Of a stretch of 64,000 bases of DNA, positions 1 to 8,981 are shown piece by piece. The stretch comes from Alteromonas stellipolaris (lineage in GTDB: Bacteria > Pseudomonadota > Gammaproteobacteria > Enterobacterales > Alteromonadaceae), in NCBI RefSeq assembly GCF_001562115.1, contig NZ_CP013926.1, forward strand, positions 62,001 through 126,000. The letters run 5' to 3'. A model generated the notes under the pieces. The model ran no database searches. It saw only the letters and a list, made by a program, of their open reading frames with translations, and was not told where the DNA came from. Position numbers and translations under genes: made by a program. The stretch's first letter is position 1; the number at the start of each line of letters is the position of its first letter.

Positions 1-1
1 T

Positions 2-17
2 TTACACTTAAGTGTAA
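2..17. repeat. 16-bp perfect palindrome followed by T-run
   Basis: TTACACTT is followed directly by its reverse complement AAGTGTAA, then by six T. It lies about 80 bp upstream of the rpmB -35 box. It could be the end of a terminator of the gene left of the window or an operator for a dimeric regulator. With no loop bases, an operator is at least as likely as a hairpin. Confidence 0.4.
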
Positions 18-94
18 TTTTTTAGCTCTTTTTAAAAATAATCGTTATTTTTGACTAAAAATGTGACAAAAATTGAGCTTTTTTCCTTTTCTTA

Positions 95-132
95 TTGAAA
101 TTGGGATCTGTTTGCTGTATAAAATGCGCCCT
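95..132 (+). promoter_or_regulatory. Sigma-70 promoter of rpmB-rpmG
   Basis: A -35 box TTGAAA (95-100) is separated by exactly 17 bp from a -10 box TATAAA (118-123). The discriminator that follows is GC-rich (GCGCCC, 127-132 region), a feature typical of stringently controlled ribosomal promoters. The predicted transcript would start near 130 and leave a leader of about 95 nt before rpmB. Boxes are read from sequence; the growth-rate control is inference. Confidence 0.75.
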
Positions 133-224
133 CTAATTTATAGTAATACGTCATTTGATCCAGTGACCTTTTGATAGGTGGAATCGATTGACGCGACAGT
201 TATCGTTGTTCTGGAGACAAATCA

Positions 225-461
225 ATGTCAAGAGTATGTCAAGTAACAGGTAAGCGCCCTACGGTTGGTAATAACCGTTCGCACGCAAGAAACGCGACTC
301 GTCGTCGTTTTTTACCAAACCTTCACTCTCACCGTTTTTGGGTTGAGAGCGAAAACCGTTTCGTTAAGCTACGTTTATCTGCTAAAGGTATGCGTATCAT
401 CGATAAAAATGGTATCGATTCAGTACTAACTGACATCCGTGCCCGTGGTGAGAAAATCTAA
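225..461 (+). CDS. rpmB: 50S ribosomal protein L28
   Basis: Encodes the 78-aa large-subunit protein L28, the standard bacterial length. The N-terminus [12 protein letters not shown] and the segment [14 protein letters not shown] are family hallmarks, and the protein is rich in Arg and Lys as expected for an rRNA-binding protein. A GGAGA ribosome-binding site at 213-217 supports the ATG at 225. rpmG follows 11 bp downstream, the usual bacterial rpmB-rpmG pair, both served by the promoter at 95-123. Nothing unusual was noted. Confidence 0.98.
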   Translation: MSRVCQVTGKRPTVGNNRSHARNATRRRFLPNLHSHRFWVESENRFVKLRLSAKGMRIIDKNGIDSVLTDIRARGEKI

Positions 462-472
462 GGAAGCCTACA

Positions 473-628
473 ATGCGTGATAAAATTAAATTAGTTTCTT
501 CAGCAGGTACAGGTTTCTTCTACACCACTGATAAGAACAAACGTAACATGCCTGGTAAAATGGAGATCAAAAAGTTTGATCCTGTTGTACGTAAGCACGT
601 TATGTTCAAAGAGGCCAAAATCAAGTAA
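473..628 (+). CDS. rpmG: 50S ribosomal protein L33
   Basis: A 51-aa protein starting [22 protein letters not shown] and ending MFKEAKIK, the typical L33 sequence. It binds the 50S subunit near the E site. It lacks the CxxC zinc pairs of C+ paralogues, so it is the zinc-independent type. The start ATG at 473 is preceded by AAGGAAG (461-466 region). It is the second gene of the rpmB operon and is followed by a strong intrinsic terminator at 652-676. Confidence 0.97.
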   Translation: MRDKIKLVSSAGTGFFYTTDKNKRNMPGKMEIKKFDPVVRKHVMFKEAKIK

Positions 629-651
629 TAAACTTGCTTTTGTCTCCACGA

Positions 652-676
652 AAACCCAGCCTTTGCTGGGTTTTTT
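652..676 (+). terminator. Intrinsic terminator of rpmB-rpmG
   Basis: AAACCCAGC (652-660) pairs with GCTGGGTTT (665-673) around a 4-nt loop and runs into a T-tract to 676. It lies 23 bp after the rpmG stop, a classic Rho-independent terminator. Confidence 0.9.
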
Positions 677-763
677 GCTTTTCTGAGTTTGAAAATATTG
701 CTGCTGGAATGTGACGGTCTCAGGCATTACCATACAAGCTATATTCGTTAAATAGGATTGCTG

Positions 764-1240
764 GTGGCAAGACTCTCACAACGCGCGATGAACAATGTGG
801 TTATTGTGGCTATGTTGGTCATGATTGCGCTTTTTAATTTAGACAGCTTCCTGCCTAAACGTGCCGTTCCCGAATTAAGGCCGCTACTGCCACCTGACGC
901 CTATGTACTTAAAATAGAGCATGCCAGTAGCAAGTTAGAGAGAAATGGTCAGCAGTGGCGTCAAGTGTCCTCTAAAGGGGCCTTGCCTGTATCAGCACAG
1001 GAGCAAATTGCAGCGTGGCAAGCCGCTCAGCTTAAAACGGCGTCTTTGGTAGACAACGCATTTCAGTCAATTGAGCCCATAGTGGTGGTTATCTGGCTAG
1101 CAGGGCAAGCGAATGGCCATGTCTTTGCGTTTTATAACAATACGCAGCCGGTTACTGTAAAATACAACGGCCTTTGGTACACCCTTGAAAATACTGAACT
1201 GAACGCGCTTCTTCCATGGCTTAGTGAACCCGCTAATTAA
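764..1240 (+). CDS. Hypothetical membrane-anchored protein upstream of mutM
   Basis: Function not recognised. The product of about 158 aa begins with a short basic stretch and one hydrophobic segment (roughly NVVIVAMLVMIALFNL), then continues as a soluble domain rich in Ala, Gln and Trp that ends LLPWLSEPAN. This suggests a single-pass inner-membrane protein with a periplasmic domain. The frame is open from a TTG at 758, but the AGGA at 754-757 is correctly spaced (6 nt) only from the GTG at 764, so that start is preferred. It is codirectional with mutM and 95 bp upstream of it. Confidence 0.75.
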   Translation: MARLSQRAMNNVVIVAMLVMIALFNLDSFLPKRAVPELRPLLPPDAYVLKIEHASSKLERNGQQWRQVSSKGALPVSAQEQIAAWQAAQLKTASLVDNAFQSIEPIVVVIWLAGQANGHVFAFYNNTQPVTVKYNGLWYTLENTELNALLPWLSEPAN

Positions 1241-1335
1241 TTAAGCGTATTAGCCTAGTCACTACTGTCAGTGACCGGTGACGCTTAACCAATCTTCATT
1301 GCAACGAACTAGACAACCCAAAGCTGGAGGGGAAA

Positions 1336-2145
1336 ATGCCTGAGTTACCAGAAGTCGAAGTAAGCCGTTTGGGCGTATCCCCTTATCTGCTAAACGAAAC
1401 TATAGACAATATTATTGTGCGCGAACGCAGAATGCGCTGGCCTATTCCCGAAGACGTGGCGTTAGCTATCGGACAAAAGGTGATAGCCGTTAAGCGTAGA
1501 GCAAAATACCTCATGATCGAAACCGAAGCGGGTACGCTTATTTTGCATTTAGGCATGTCGGGTAAATTGCGGGTTATTGATGCGTCTACACCTGTTGCGA
1601 AACATGATCATGTTGATATTGTGATGGCGACAGGGAAATGCTTACGTTTTAACGATCCTAGGCGCTTTGGGGCCTTCTTATGGCAACCCCCGGGCGAGGC
1701 CTTGAAATTACTTGCTAACCTAGGACCAGAGCCGTTGACTGACGATTTCGATGATGCGCGTTTGTTCGCTTTATCTAGAGGCAAAAAAAGTACCGTGAAA
1801 AACTTCATCATGGACAATGCAGTTGTGGTGGGCGTAGGGAATATTTATGCCAATGAAGCTTTATTTTTAGCGGGTATCGACCCAAGAAGAGAAGCAGGGA
1901 AAGTCAGTAGCGCTCGCTACAAAAACCTTACGCAAATTATTAAGCAGGTATTAGCAAAAGCGATAGAGCAAGGCGGCACTACACTAAAAGATTTTGCGCA
2001 AACTGATGGGAACCCTGGCTACTTTGCACAGCATTTGAATGTGTATGGAAGAAAAGGAGAGCCGTGTGAGGTATGCAAAACAGAAATACAAAGTAAGGTG
2101 ATTGGCCAGCGAAATACGTTCTTTTGTAAACAGTGCCAGCGCTAG
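1336..2145 (+). CDS. mutM: Formamidopyrimidine-DNA glycosylase (Fpg/MutM)
   Basis: A 269-aa bifunctional base-excision repair enzyme that removes 8-oxoguanine and formamidopyrimidines and nicks the abasic site. The catalytic N-terminal Pro-Glu is present in MPELPEVE (after Met removal Pro is the nucleophile). The conserved Lys lies in HLGMSGKL near residue 57. The helix-two-turn-helix region includes VGNIYANEALF, and the C-terminal zinc finger uses CxxC pairs (CEVC ... CKQC). Length and domain order match the family. GGAGGGG precedes the ATG at 1336. It converges on coaD with a shared hairpin between them. Confidence 0.97.
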   Translation: MPELPEVEVSRLGVSPYLLNETIDNIIVRERRMRWPIPEDVALAIGQKVIAVKRRAKYLMIETEAGTLILHLGMSGKLRVIDASTPVAKHDHVDIVMATGKCLRFNDPRRFGAFLWQPPGEALKLLANLGPEPLTDDFDDARLFALSRGKKSTVKNFIMDNAVVVGVGNIYANEALFLAGIDPRREAGKVSSARYKNLTQIIKQVLAKAIEQGGTTLKDFAQTDGNPGYFAQHLNVYGRKGEPCEVCKTEIQSKVIGQRNTFFCKQCQR

Positions 2146-2184
2146 TTTTAGTGCACACTAGATAGAACACGTTAGATAAAACAG

Positions 2185-2230
2185 ACTGAGCTCAATAGGC
2201 ATGTTGAGCGCAGTGTGTTTAACATTTTTT
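2185..2230. terminator. Hairpin between convergent mutM and coaD
   Basis: ACTGaGCTCAA (2185-2195) pairs with TTGAGCgCAGT (2204-2214) with one mismatch, followed on the plus strand by a T-rich tract (2218-2230). Its position between two convergent genes fits a terminator for mutM and possibly for both genes. Confidence 0.6.
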
Positions 2231-2241
2231 ATTAAAGCGTT

Positions 2242-2736
<495 letters not shown>

Positions 2737-2795
2737 CTAATCTTTATAGTTGTAAGGCAACAGTATCGATAAATATGGGTAGATGCAATTGCAAT

Positions 2796-3512
2796 TCAGT
2801 TGCTTCTGTAACCCTCTAAACAATACTGCCAGTCATCTTGTGTCCAGTAAAACTGAGTATTCAAGCTTTTCTCTTTGTTTAAAGAACGTAGTAAACGAGA
2901 GAGGTTATCTTTCTTCCAATGATTGCCTCTACGCTGGTGGCAGCGATCAAAATCTATCAGCCAAATATTACGTTCGTTATCCATCATAATATTTCTGATG
3001 TTCGCATCGTGATGATAAATTTGGCAGGCATGCATTTTAGCCAAAGCTTCACCTACGGCATACCAGTCTGCTTTAGTTAATGGCTCGCGGGTAAGCATGT
3101 GATGCAAGTCTTGGCTTGCAGGGATATTCTGGGTAATAAGATTACCGCGATAAATAAAGCCTCTACGGTGTATATGGGCACCAACCGGAACCGGAACGCG
3201 CAGGCCATGCTCTCGCATTTTGGCGAGCAAGCGAAACTCTTCAAATGGCCGGGAACGTTCAACGCCTAGAAAAAAGTACTGATCACTTAAGCACTTTCCT
3301 ACTAGGCCACCCCGTCTAAAATGACGAAGTACCCAATGCTGCGTATCATGCTCAATAAAAATAGTGGTACCACGACCCTTGGCCTCACCGGTAATTTTAT
3401 TCTGAAATAGCCAAAATTCATGGCTGAACATATCTACGCTAGGTTCAGTCATTAACTTATCGTTATATAAGAAGTGATGCCCTGCACCTAAGTCTCGTCG
3501 TATTATCGCCAT
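2796..3512 (-). CDS. kdkA: 3-deoxy-D-manno-octulosonic acid kinase
   Basis: A 238-aa LPS-core kinase that phosphorylates the Kdo residue of lipid A precursors at the inner membrane. It has the small lipopolysaccharide-kinase fold: catalytic loop HHDANIRN at residues 167-174 (HxDxxxxN) and metal-binding DFD at 187-189. The adjacent divergent gene is a heptosyltransferase-like glycosyltransferase, which supports a role in the LPS core. It could be confused with the related WaaP, but the length and the FEEFRLL and NLITQNI segments fit KdkA better. Confidence 0.9.
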   Translation of the reverse strand: MAIIRRDLGAGHHFLYNDKLMTEPSVDMFSHEFWLFQNKITGEAKGRGTTIFIEHDTQHWVLRHFRRGGLVGKCLSDQYFFLGVERSRPFEEFRLLAKMREHGLRVPVPVGAHIHRRGFIYRGNLITQNIPASQDLHHMLTREPLTKADWYAVGEALAKMHACQIYHHDANIRNIMMDNERNIWLIDFDRCHQRRGNHWKKDNLSRLLRSLNKEKSLNTQFYWTQDDWQYCLEGYRSN

Positions 3513-3585
3513 GACGCCTGTTACTTATGGTAAAATTTACCATTCTAATGAATTATTTCGGCATTTCAGCAACGAGAGAGCATTT

Positions 3586-4608
3586 GTGGGAAAAAAGATT
3601 TGCTTAATGCGTCTATCTGCTATTGGTGATGTTTGCCATGCAGCCGCTATGGTAACACGTATTCAAACCCATTGGCCTGACGCTGAGCTAACTTGGGTCA
3701 TTGGCAAGGTAGAGTATCAACTGGTTAAACTAATGCCGAATGTGCGCTTTATCATTTTTGATAAAAAACAAGGCAAAGCAGCGGTTGAAAGCTTAAAAAA
3801 TGCAGTGAAAGGTGAAACCTTCGACGCATTGCTAATGATGCAAGTTGCCCTACGCGCGAACATGGCCTCTAGAGTTATAAAGGCGAAGCGCAGAATTGGT
3901 TTCGACTGGGCCAGAAGCAAAGAACTGCATTGGTTATTCGCGAACGAGCGCGTAGCGCCACGCCAACATTCTCATGTGCTCGACGGTTTTATGGATTTTG
4001 CCGACGCGCTAGGCGTGCCAAAAGTCGCTACGCCATCATGGAATATCCCTGTTAGCGAAGAAGATGAACGCTGGGGTGAAGAACAGGCCGCAGCGCTAGG
4101 CGACTATGTGGTTATTGCGCCTGCCGCCAGCAAAGCCGAACGTAACTGGCTTCCCGAAAGGTATGCTGAAACCGCTGATTATTTATCGCAACAAGGTAAA
4201 TCTGTCATATTGGTGGGCGGTCCAGGAGATCTCGATAAAACCACTGCCAATGCTATTTTAGCGTGTAAGCCCACCATTAAAGCCGACTTTACTGGCAAAA
4301 CTAGTCTTCACCAATTATTGGTATTGTTAAAGCACGCAAGTTTAGTACTTGCGCCTGATACCGGCCCTGCTCACATGGCAACCACGGTAGGCACGCCCAT
4401 TATTGGATTGTATGCCCATTCAAACCCTATTCGCACTGGTCCGTATAACAATATAGATAACACGGTCTCCGTGTACGATGAATGTATTGAAAAGCAAAAA
4501 GGAAAAAAGTGGGAACAATTACCTTGGGGAATTCGCGCAAAGGGCGATAACTTGATGGAAGGTGTTACCACAGATGCGGTATTCTCAAAAATTAATGCAT
4601 TGCTTTAA
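3586..4608 (+). CDS. Glycosyltransferase family 9 (heptosyltransferase-like)
   Basis: About 340 aa of ADP-heptose:LPS heptosyltransferase type, expected to add sugar to the LPS core at the cytoplasmic face of the inner membrane. The N-terminal motif ICLMRLSAIGDVCHA and the C-terminal donor-binding segment APDTGPAHMA are GT9 hallmarks. The frame is open back to an ATG at 3511, but that start would overlap the divergent kdkA. A GTG at 3586 has a purine-rich site (GAGAGAG, 3574-3580) at good distance and gives the typical N-terminus MGKKICLMRL, so it is preferred. The exact acceptor (Hep I, II or other) cannot be told. Confidence 0.88.
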   Translation: MGKKICLMRLSAIGDVCHAAAMVTRIQTHWPDAELTWVIGKVEYQLVKLMPNVRFIIFDKKQGKAAVESLKNAVKGETFDALLMMQVALRANMASRVIKAKRRIGFDWARSKELHWLFANERVAPRQHSHVLDGFMDFADALGVPKVATPSWNIPVSEEDERWGEEQAAALGDYVVIAPAASKAERNWLPERYAETADYLSQQGKSVILVGGPGDLDKTTANAILACKPTIKADFTGKTSLHQLLVLLKHASLVLAPDTGPAHMATTVGTPIIGLYAHSNPIRTGPYNNIDNTVSVYDECIEKQKGKKWEQLPWGIRAKGDNLMEGVTTDAVFSKINALL

Positions 4609-4698
4609 TGAATAAATACTATTTCTGGGAATTTCTTCTAACCGTTATCTACACTTAGCGTATACGCGCCAATTTTTCTAAGATATGGAGAGCGCCCT

Positions 4699-5175
4699 TT
4701 GGTGATTATGCTCGCATTGATTAAACGAATACGAGCTTTAACTAGCAATTCAGAGTACTCAGCACTGATGCTCAGCATGCTATTTTTAGCTTGTAGTCCC
4801 GTTGCTCTTGCACAACAGGCCGTTGTTGTCGCAAATGAGTCGGTGGATAACACATCCCTTACTCAATCAGAATTACGCCAAATATTTACAGGCCACAAAC
4901 AATACTGGAGCAACGGAGAAAAAATCCATGTTGTTGTTCTTGAGGATGTTCACATTCTGCATAAAACCTTTTGTCGTGAAAATATACAAATGTTTCCCTA
5001 TCAACTCTCTCGGCTTTGGGATCAACTTACTTATTCTGGTCAAGGAGTTACACCTACACGGGTGTCATCGCAAGAAGCCCTTCTCAACATGGTTGAGAAT
5101 ACGGTTGGCGCTATTGGATATGCTGATATCAGCAAAGTAAAAGATGTACAAGTTATCGAGGTGCGTGAACAATGA
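4699..5175 (+). CDS. Periplasmic phosphate-binding-protein-like protein
   Basis: A 158-aa protein with a signal peptide ending near CSPVALAQQ, followed by a short PstS-like ligand-binding fold (SLTQSELRQIFTGHKQYWSNGEKI, ending in VGAIGYADISKV). It is much shorter than true PstS and has no ABC transporter partner here. The start could be TTG 4699 or GTG 4702, both served by GGAG at 4687-4690. Its stop overlaps the next start by 4 nt (ATGA), so translation is coupled to the porin and then to a c-di-GMP protein. A sensory role for periplasmic ligand is inferred from this linkage only. Confidence 0.8.
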   Translation: MVIMLALIKRIRALTSNSEYSALMLSMLFLACSPVALAQQAVVVANESVDNTSLTQSELRQIFTGHKQYWSNGEKIHVVVLEDVHILHKTFCRENIQMFPYQLSRLWDQLTYSGQGVTPTRVSSQEALLNMVENTVGAIGYADISKVKDVQVIEVREQ

Positions 5176-6365
5176 ATAAGCAAGTGTTCGTATGGTTTCT
5201 ACGCGCTGTTTTACTTACAGCTCCTAGTTCAATGGTCATGGCACAAGAAGAGCCCAAGTTTTCATGGCATGGCTACATAGCTCAAGGACTAACGCAGTCT
5301 ATTGATAGCGATTTTATTACCGAAGATAATAATATTACTGGTGAGTTGTCTGAAGTCGGTATTAACGGCCATTATCGTTTGAATAGCAATTTATCAGTAG
5401 CGGGGCAGGTGGTTTATCTTGACGCAGGAAATAGGTTTGAAAAGGGTACAAGGTTAGATTATCTGTTTGTCGATTGGACTATCCCCGATGTGGCAGGGTG
5501 GCAAGCGCAAGTGCACATTGGCCGCTTTAAAAATACGCACTGGTTATATTCAGTCACTCGCGATGTCCCTCAAACTAGAGATACTACAGTTTTGCCTCAA
5601 TCAATATACTTCGATGGTTTTCGCGATATTGCGTTAGGGAGTGATGGGCTGCAGGCAAAATTTAAGAAATACTCAACAGACAATATTTGGGAAGTAAATT
5701 GGAGTTACGGGCGTTCTCCGCTAAATGACGCCCAAAGAGACTTTTTCCTAGGTGACGATGCTCAGGGGAAAATAGAACAAGACTTTGTACATCAAGCCAG
5801 CGCATTTTGGCAACCTGCCACAATGGCGTGGAGAGTAGGCCTAAGTTGGCTTGAGTCCGATTTTGGATACACCGCAGCGCAGGAAGACAATCGGTTAGAC
5901 GGCGGTGCGAATATCCGCAGGTTCATGTTCTCCATGCAATACTTTAGTGAAAAATGGCAATTTAGCAGCGAGCTAGTTAGAGAATTACAAGAATATAATG
6001 GTCTCTTCGCCCCTGATTATGTGGATAGGATCACCGGAGAAGGCGGGTTTGTTCAATTTAGATACTTATTCAACAACCGCTTTAGCGGCCTTATTGGTTA
6101 CGACACCTATGTGAATAACAGCAACGATCCAAATGGCGAAGACCTTGAAATAAGTACTGGTGGCCTTGTTCCTTCTTATTTTGGTTATATGGATACAGTT
6201 ACCGTTGGGGCAAGATGGGATATCTCACCAGGGTGGCGTTTACAGGCAGAGCATCACTGGGTTGATGGAGCCGCAAGAGTGGTAAGCTTGCTTGACCCTA
6301 GCATACGGGATCATTCACAGGAGCACTGGCGTATGTGGTCTGTACAACTTATGTATTGGTTCTAG
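5172..6365 (+). CDS. Outer-membrane beta-barrel porin-like protein
   Basis: A 397-aa protein with a signal peptide (cleavage near VMAQEE) and alternating aromatic/polar strands typical of a beta barrel. It ends in QLMYWF, with the terminal aromatic residue used by the BAM complex. There are no TonB box or plug motifs, so it is a porin-like channel rather than a TonB receptor. It overlaps the upstream binding-protein gene by 4 nt and is followed 8 nt later by the GGDEF-EAL gene. Substrate unknown. Confidence 0.82.
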   Translation: MNKQVFVWFLRAVLLTAPSSMVMAQEEPKFSWHGYIAQGLTQSIDSDFITEDNNITGELSEVGINGHYRLNSNLSVAGQVVYLDAGNRFEKGTRLDYLFVDWTIPDVAGWQAQVHIGRFKNTHWLYSVTRDVPQTRDTTVLPQSIYFDGFRDIALGSDGLQAKFKKYSTDNIWEVNWSYGRSPLNDAQRDFFLGDDAQGKIEQDFVHQASAFWQPATMAWRVGLSWLESDFGYTAAQEDNRLDGGANIRRFMFSMQYFSEKWQFSSELVRELQEYNGLFAPDYVDRITGEGGFVQFRYLFNNRFSGLIGYDTYVNNSNDPNGEDLEISTGGLVPSYFGYMDTVTVGARWDISPGWRLQAEHHWVDGAARVVSLLDPSIRDHSQEHWRMWSVQLMYWF

Positions 6366-6373
6366 GTTCAATC

Positions 6374-8827
6374 ATGAAAGTGGAGATGTCGTTTACCACT
6401 AAAACCATCATTATGCTGATGGCGATGGTGCTTACCGTCACTGTGGTTATCTCTATGGTGCTCATTCGTGAGTCTGATTCAAGCTTGGTTTTTCAGCAGG
6501 AAGAAGAGCAACTAAAAAACCAACGTCGACTACAGCTTTTCGAAGATATTCTGCATAACCGTATGGTGTTGTGGGTAGACATGTTTAGCCACATAGAAAT
6601 GTCGGAGCATCAGGATTTAGGCTACTTTTATGAAAATCTTCAGCGAAATCAGGAATACCTGATGCTGAACTTTCATGTGGAACAGCTGTATCTGTTTGAC
6701 CGAAACGGCGTAGTGGGAGAGCAATCCACCCCCATTAGCGATTTTGTTCTAAAATTAGTGCGCAGTACGCAGCAGTCTCTTAGCAGCAGAGCCTTAATTC
6801 GCTGCGAGGACGTGTGCACTCATTATTTATCTGTGCCCATCATGACCGACGACGAGGTAGTACCTGTCGTTATTCTATCTGCTTCAATGCGTGAGCTTTT
6901 GTCATTGTTTAATCGCTCTACCGATGCCCATAAGGTCGTCATGGTTCAGCACAAGCAAAATGACAATAATAAACCCGCGTTAACCCTATCTAGCCAGCTT
7001 TCACAATCTAATCAAGACTATTTAACCGAGCTGATTGCCGCTTTTCCCAAAGAGTGGAGTGCAGAAAAGCTTGTGGTTAAAGGGCTTCGAGTGTCATTTC
7101 AGGGAAAAGAGTTATCGGTCAGCCTGTTACCCTTTGCCCATAGTATGACCGAGCAACCTTACCTCATGGTAGTGCAAGATATCTCTGCACTGGTAAATCA
7201 AAAAGAGCAATACGAATTACTGGTTATAGTAAGTGCGATTGTGCTGTTTATTCTGTTTTCATTACTTCTAAGGCTCTTTCTAAATCAATACCGTATAAGA
7301 CTATTGGGCATCAGTGAGCGTTTACCCATGCTTGCCGACCACAAATTTGCAGAATACCGTAAACTGGTTGAGAAAAAGCATCACGCTTCGCTTTGGCGAT
7401 TAAACGACGAACTTGATGTGGTAGAAGATGCTGCGAATGCCCTGGCAAAACAACTGGAAGACTTCGATGGCCAAATGGCGGTGAATACTGCCAAACTTGA
7501 AAAAATGGCCATGTTCGATGTGCTTACCGGCCTGCCGAACCGGAATATGCTGACCTTTCAAATTGAAAACCAACTTGCCCACTCAGCGCGAGACGATAGG
7601 TTGGTTGCACTGATGTTCATGGACTTAGACGACTTTAAAAAAGTTAACGACAGCTATGGTCATGACGTGGGAGATAAGCTTTTAAAAGCCGCGGCTATGC
7701 GGATATCGCGGCCTATTAGAGAAACTGATATTGCTTCACGATTTGGTGGTGATGAGTTCGTTGTATTGTTATCTAGCATCGAAAACAAAGAACAAGTGGA
7801 ACACGTTGCGAAGAAAATCATTGAAGAGTTTGACCAGCCGATTGAAGCGGGTGGCATGCAATTTTACGTCTCTATTAGTATAGGTGTGGCCGTGAGCCGC
7901 CATGCCAGAGCTACGCCAGTGGAATTGTTACGGCATGCTGATATTGCTATGTATGAGGCAAAATCGAAAAAAGGGGCGGGCTTTAGAGTTTACGATGCCA
8001 CCATGAACTTGAAGGTAATGAAAAAGGTTGAACTTGAAGCCGAAGCGCGGGTGGCGCTAAGAGAAAGTCAGTTCAGTTTGGCCTTGCAGCCTCAAATCGA
8101 CTTGCGAACCAATGAATTAATAGGCTTCGAAGCACTACTTCGCTGGTATCACCCTGTTAAGGGGACCATATCACCGGCAGAGTTTATTCCTTCACTTGAA
8201 AACACCTCTTTCATGCTAGAGCTAGATTATTGGGTAATAGCCAAGGCCACTTACCTTATTAGAGAACTGAACGCGAATGGTTACCCTAATGTGAAGTTAG
8301 CGATTAACCTGTCTGCTGGGCAGTTTCTTGACCCCAGTCTTCCTGATTTTTTGCAGCAGCAAATTATTCGCAATGATATTTCACCATCCCAAGTGTGTTT
8401 GGAATTAACAGAAACCGTATTGGTCACCGACATTGAACGTGCAACCTCTATTATGCGTACTATTAGAGACATGGGGTGTACTTTGGCCATTGATGACTTT
8501 GGTACGGGCTACTCGTCACTCAGTTACTTAAAATCACTGCCCGCTGACTTTATAAAAATCGACCGTTCTTTTGTAGCCAATATCGTCGAGAATGCCGACG
8601 ATAGAAACATCGTGCATTCAACCATTGCCATGGTGCGAAAAATGGGGTTAATTGTGGTAGCTGAAGGCATTGAAACAGCAGAGCAGTTTGAAATGCTATG
8701 TCACTTTGATTGTCAGATGGGGCAGGGGTATTTAATTAGTCGACCCATTCCAGAGCCAGACATTTGGACCACCCTAAGCAAGAACGTACACATGGGCATA
8801 TGGGACAGTACGCGGTCTAACGAATAG
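6374..8827 (+). CDS. Membrane GGDEF-EAL c-di-GMP protein
   Basis: About 817 aa. One TM helix (residues about 9-31) is followed by a periplasmic sensor region, a second TM (near 280-300, VSAIVLFILFSLLLRLF), then GGDEF and EAL domains. The GGDEF motif is intact near residue 458, and an RETD inhibitory I-site lies five residues before it. The EAL motif (GFEALLRW, near 586), DDFGTGYSS and KIDRSF are intact, so both cyclase and phosphodiesterase activity are possible. The ATG at 6374 with AGG at 6364-6366 is preferred over a longer frame that overlaps the porin. Third gene of a coupled trio: periplasmic binding protein, porin and signalling enzyme. Confidence 0.93.
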   Translation: MKVEMSFTTKTIIMLMAMVLTVTVVISMVLIRESDSSLVFQQEEEQLKNQRRLQLFEDILHNRMVLWVDMFSHIEMSEHQDLGYFYENLQRNQEYLMLNFHVEQLYLFDRNGVVGEQSTPISDFVLKLVRSTQQSLSSRALIRCEDVCTHYLSVPIMTDDEVVPVVILSASMRELLSLFNRSTDAHKVVMVQHKQNDNNKPALTLSSQLSQSNQDYLTELIAAFPKEWSAEKLVVKGLRVSFQGKELSVSLLPFAHSMTEQPYLMVVQDISALVNQKEQYELLVIVSAIVLFILFSLLLRLFLNQYRIRLLGISERLPMLADHKFAEYRKLVEKKHHASLWRLNDELDVVEDAANALAKQLEDFDGQMAVNTAKLEKMAMFDVLTGLPNRNMLTFQIENQLAHSARDDRLVALMFMDLDDFKKVNDSYGHDVGDKLLKAAAMRISRPIRETDIASRFGGDEFVVLLSSIENKEQVEHVAKKIIEEFDQPIEAGGMQFYVSISIGVAVSRHARATPVELLRHADIAMYEAKSKKGAGFRVYDATMNLKVMKKVELEAEARVALRESQFSLALQPQIDLRTNELIGFEALLRWYHPVKGTISPAEFIPSLENTSFMLELDYWVIAKATYLIRELNANGYPNVKLAINLSAGQFLDPSLPDFLQQQIIRNDISPSQVCLELTETVLVTDIERATSIMRTIRDMGCTLAIDDFGTGYSSLSYLKSLPADFIKIDRSFVANIVENADDRNIVHSTIAMVRKMGLIVVAEGIETAEQFEMLCHFDCQMGQGYLISRPIPEPDIWTTLSKNVHMGIWDSTRSNE

Positions 8828-8981
8828 GGCAGCCTAGCCAGTTAGATTTTTAGCCACAGCTAACAAGTGTGCTAAAAAGTTTACAGCTACAAGTTTTAAT
8901 ACTGTTAAAACGCCCCCTTCCTTGTGTAACCTTTATATCGCTTTCTTTAAAATACATTTTTTATTAATTTCGGAGTCTGAC

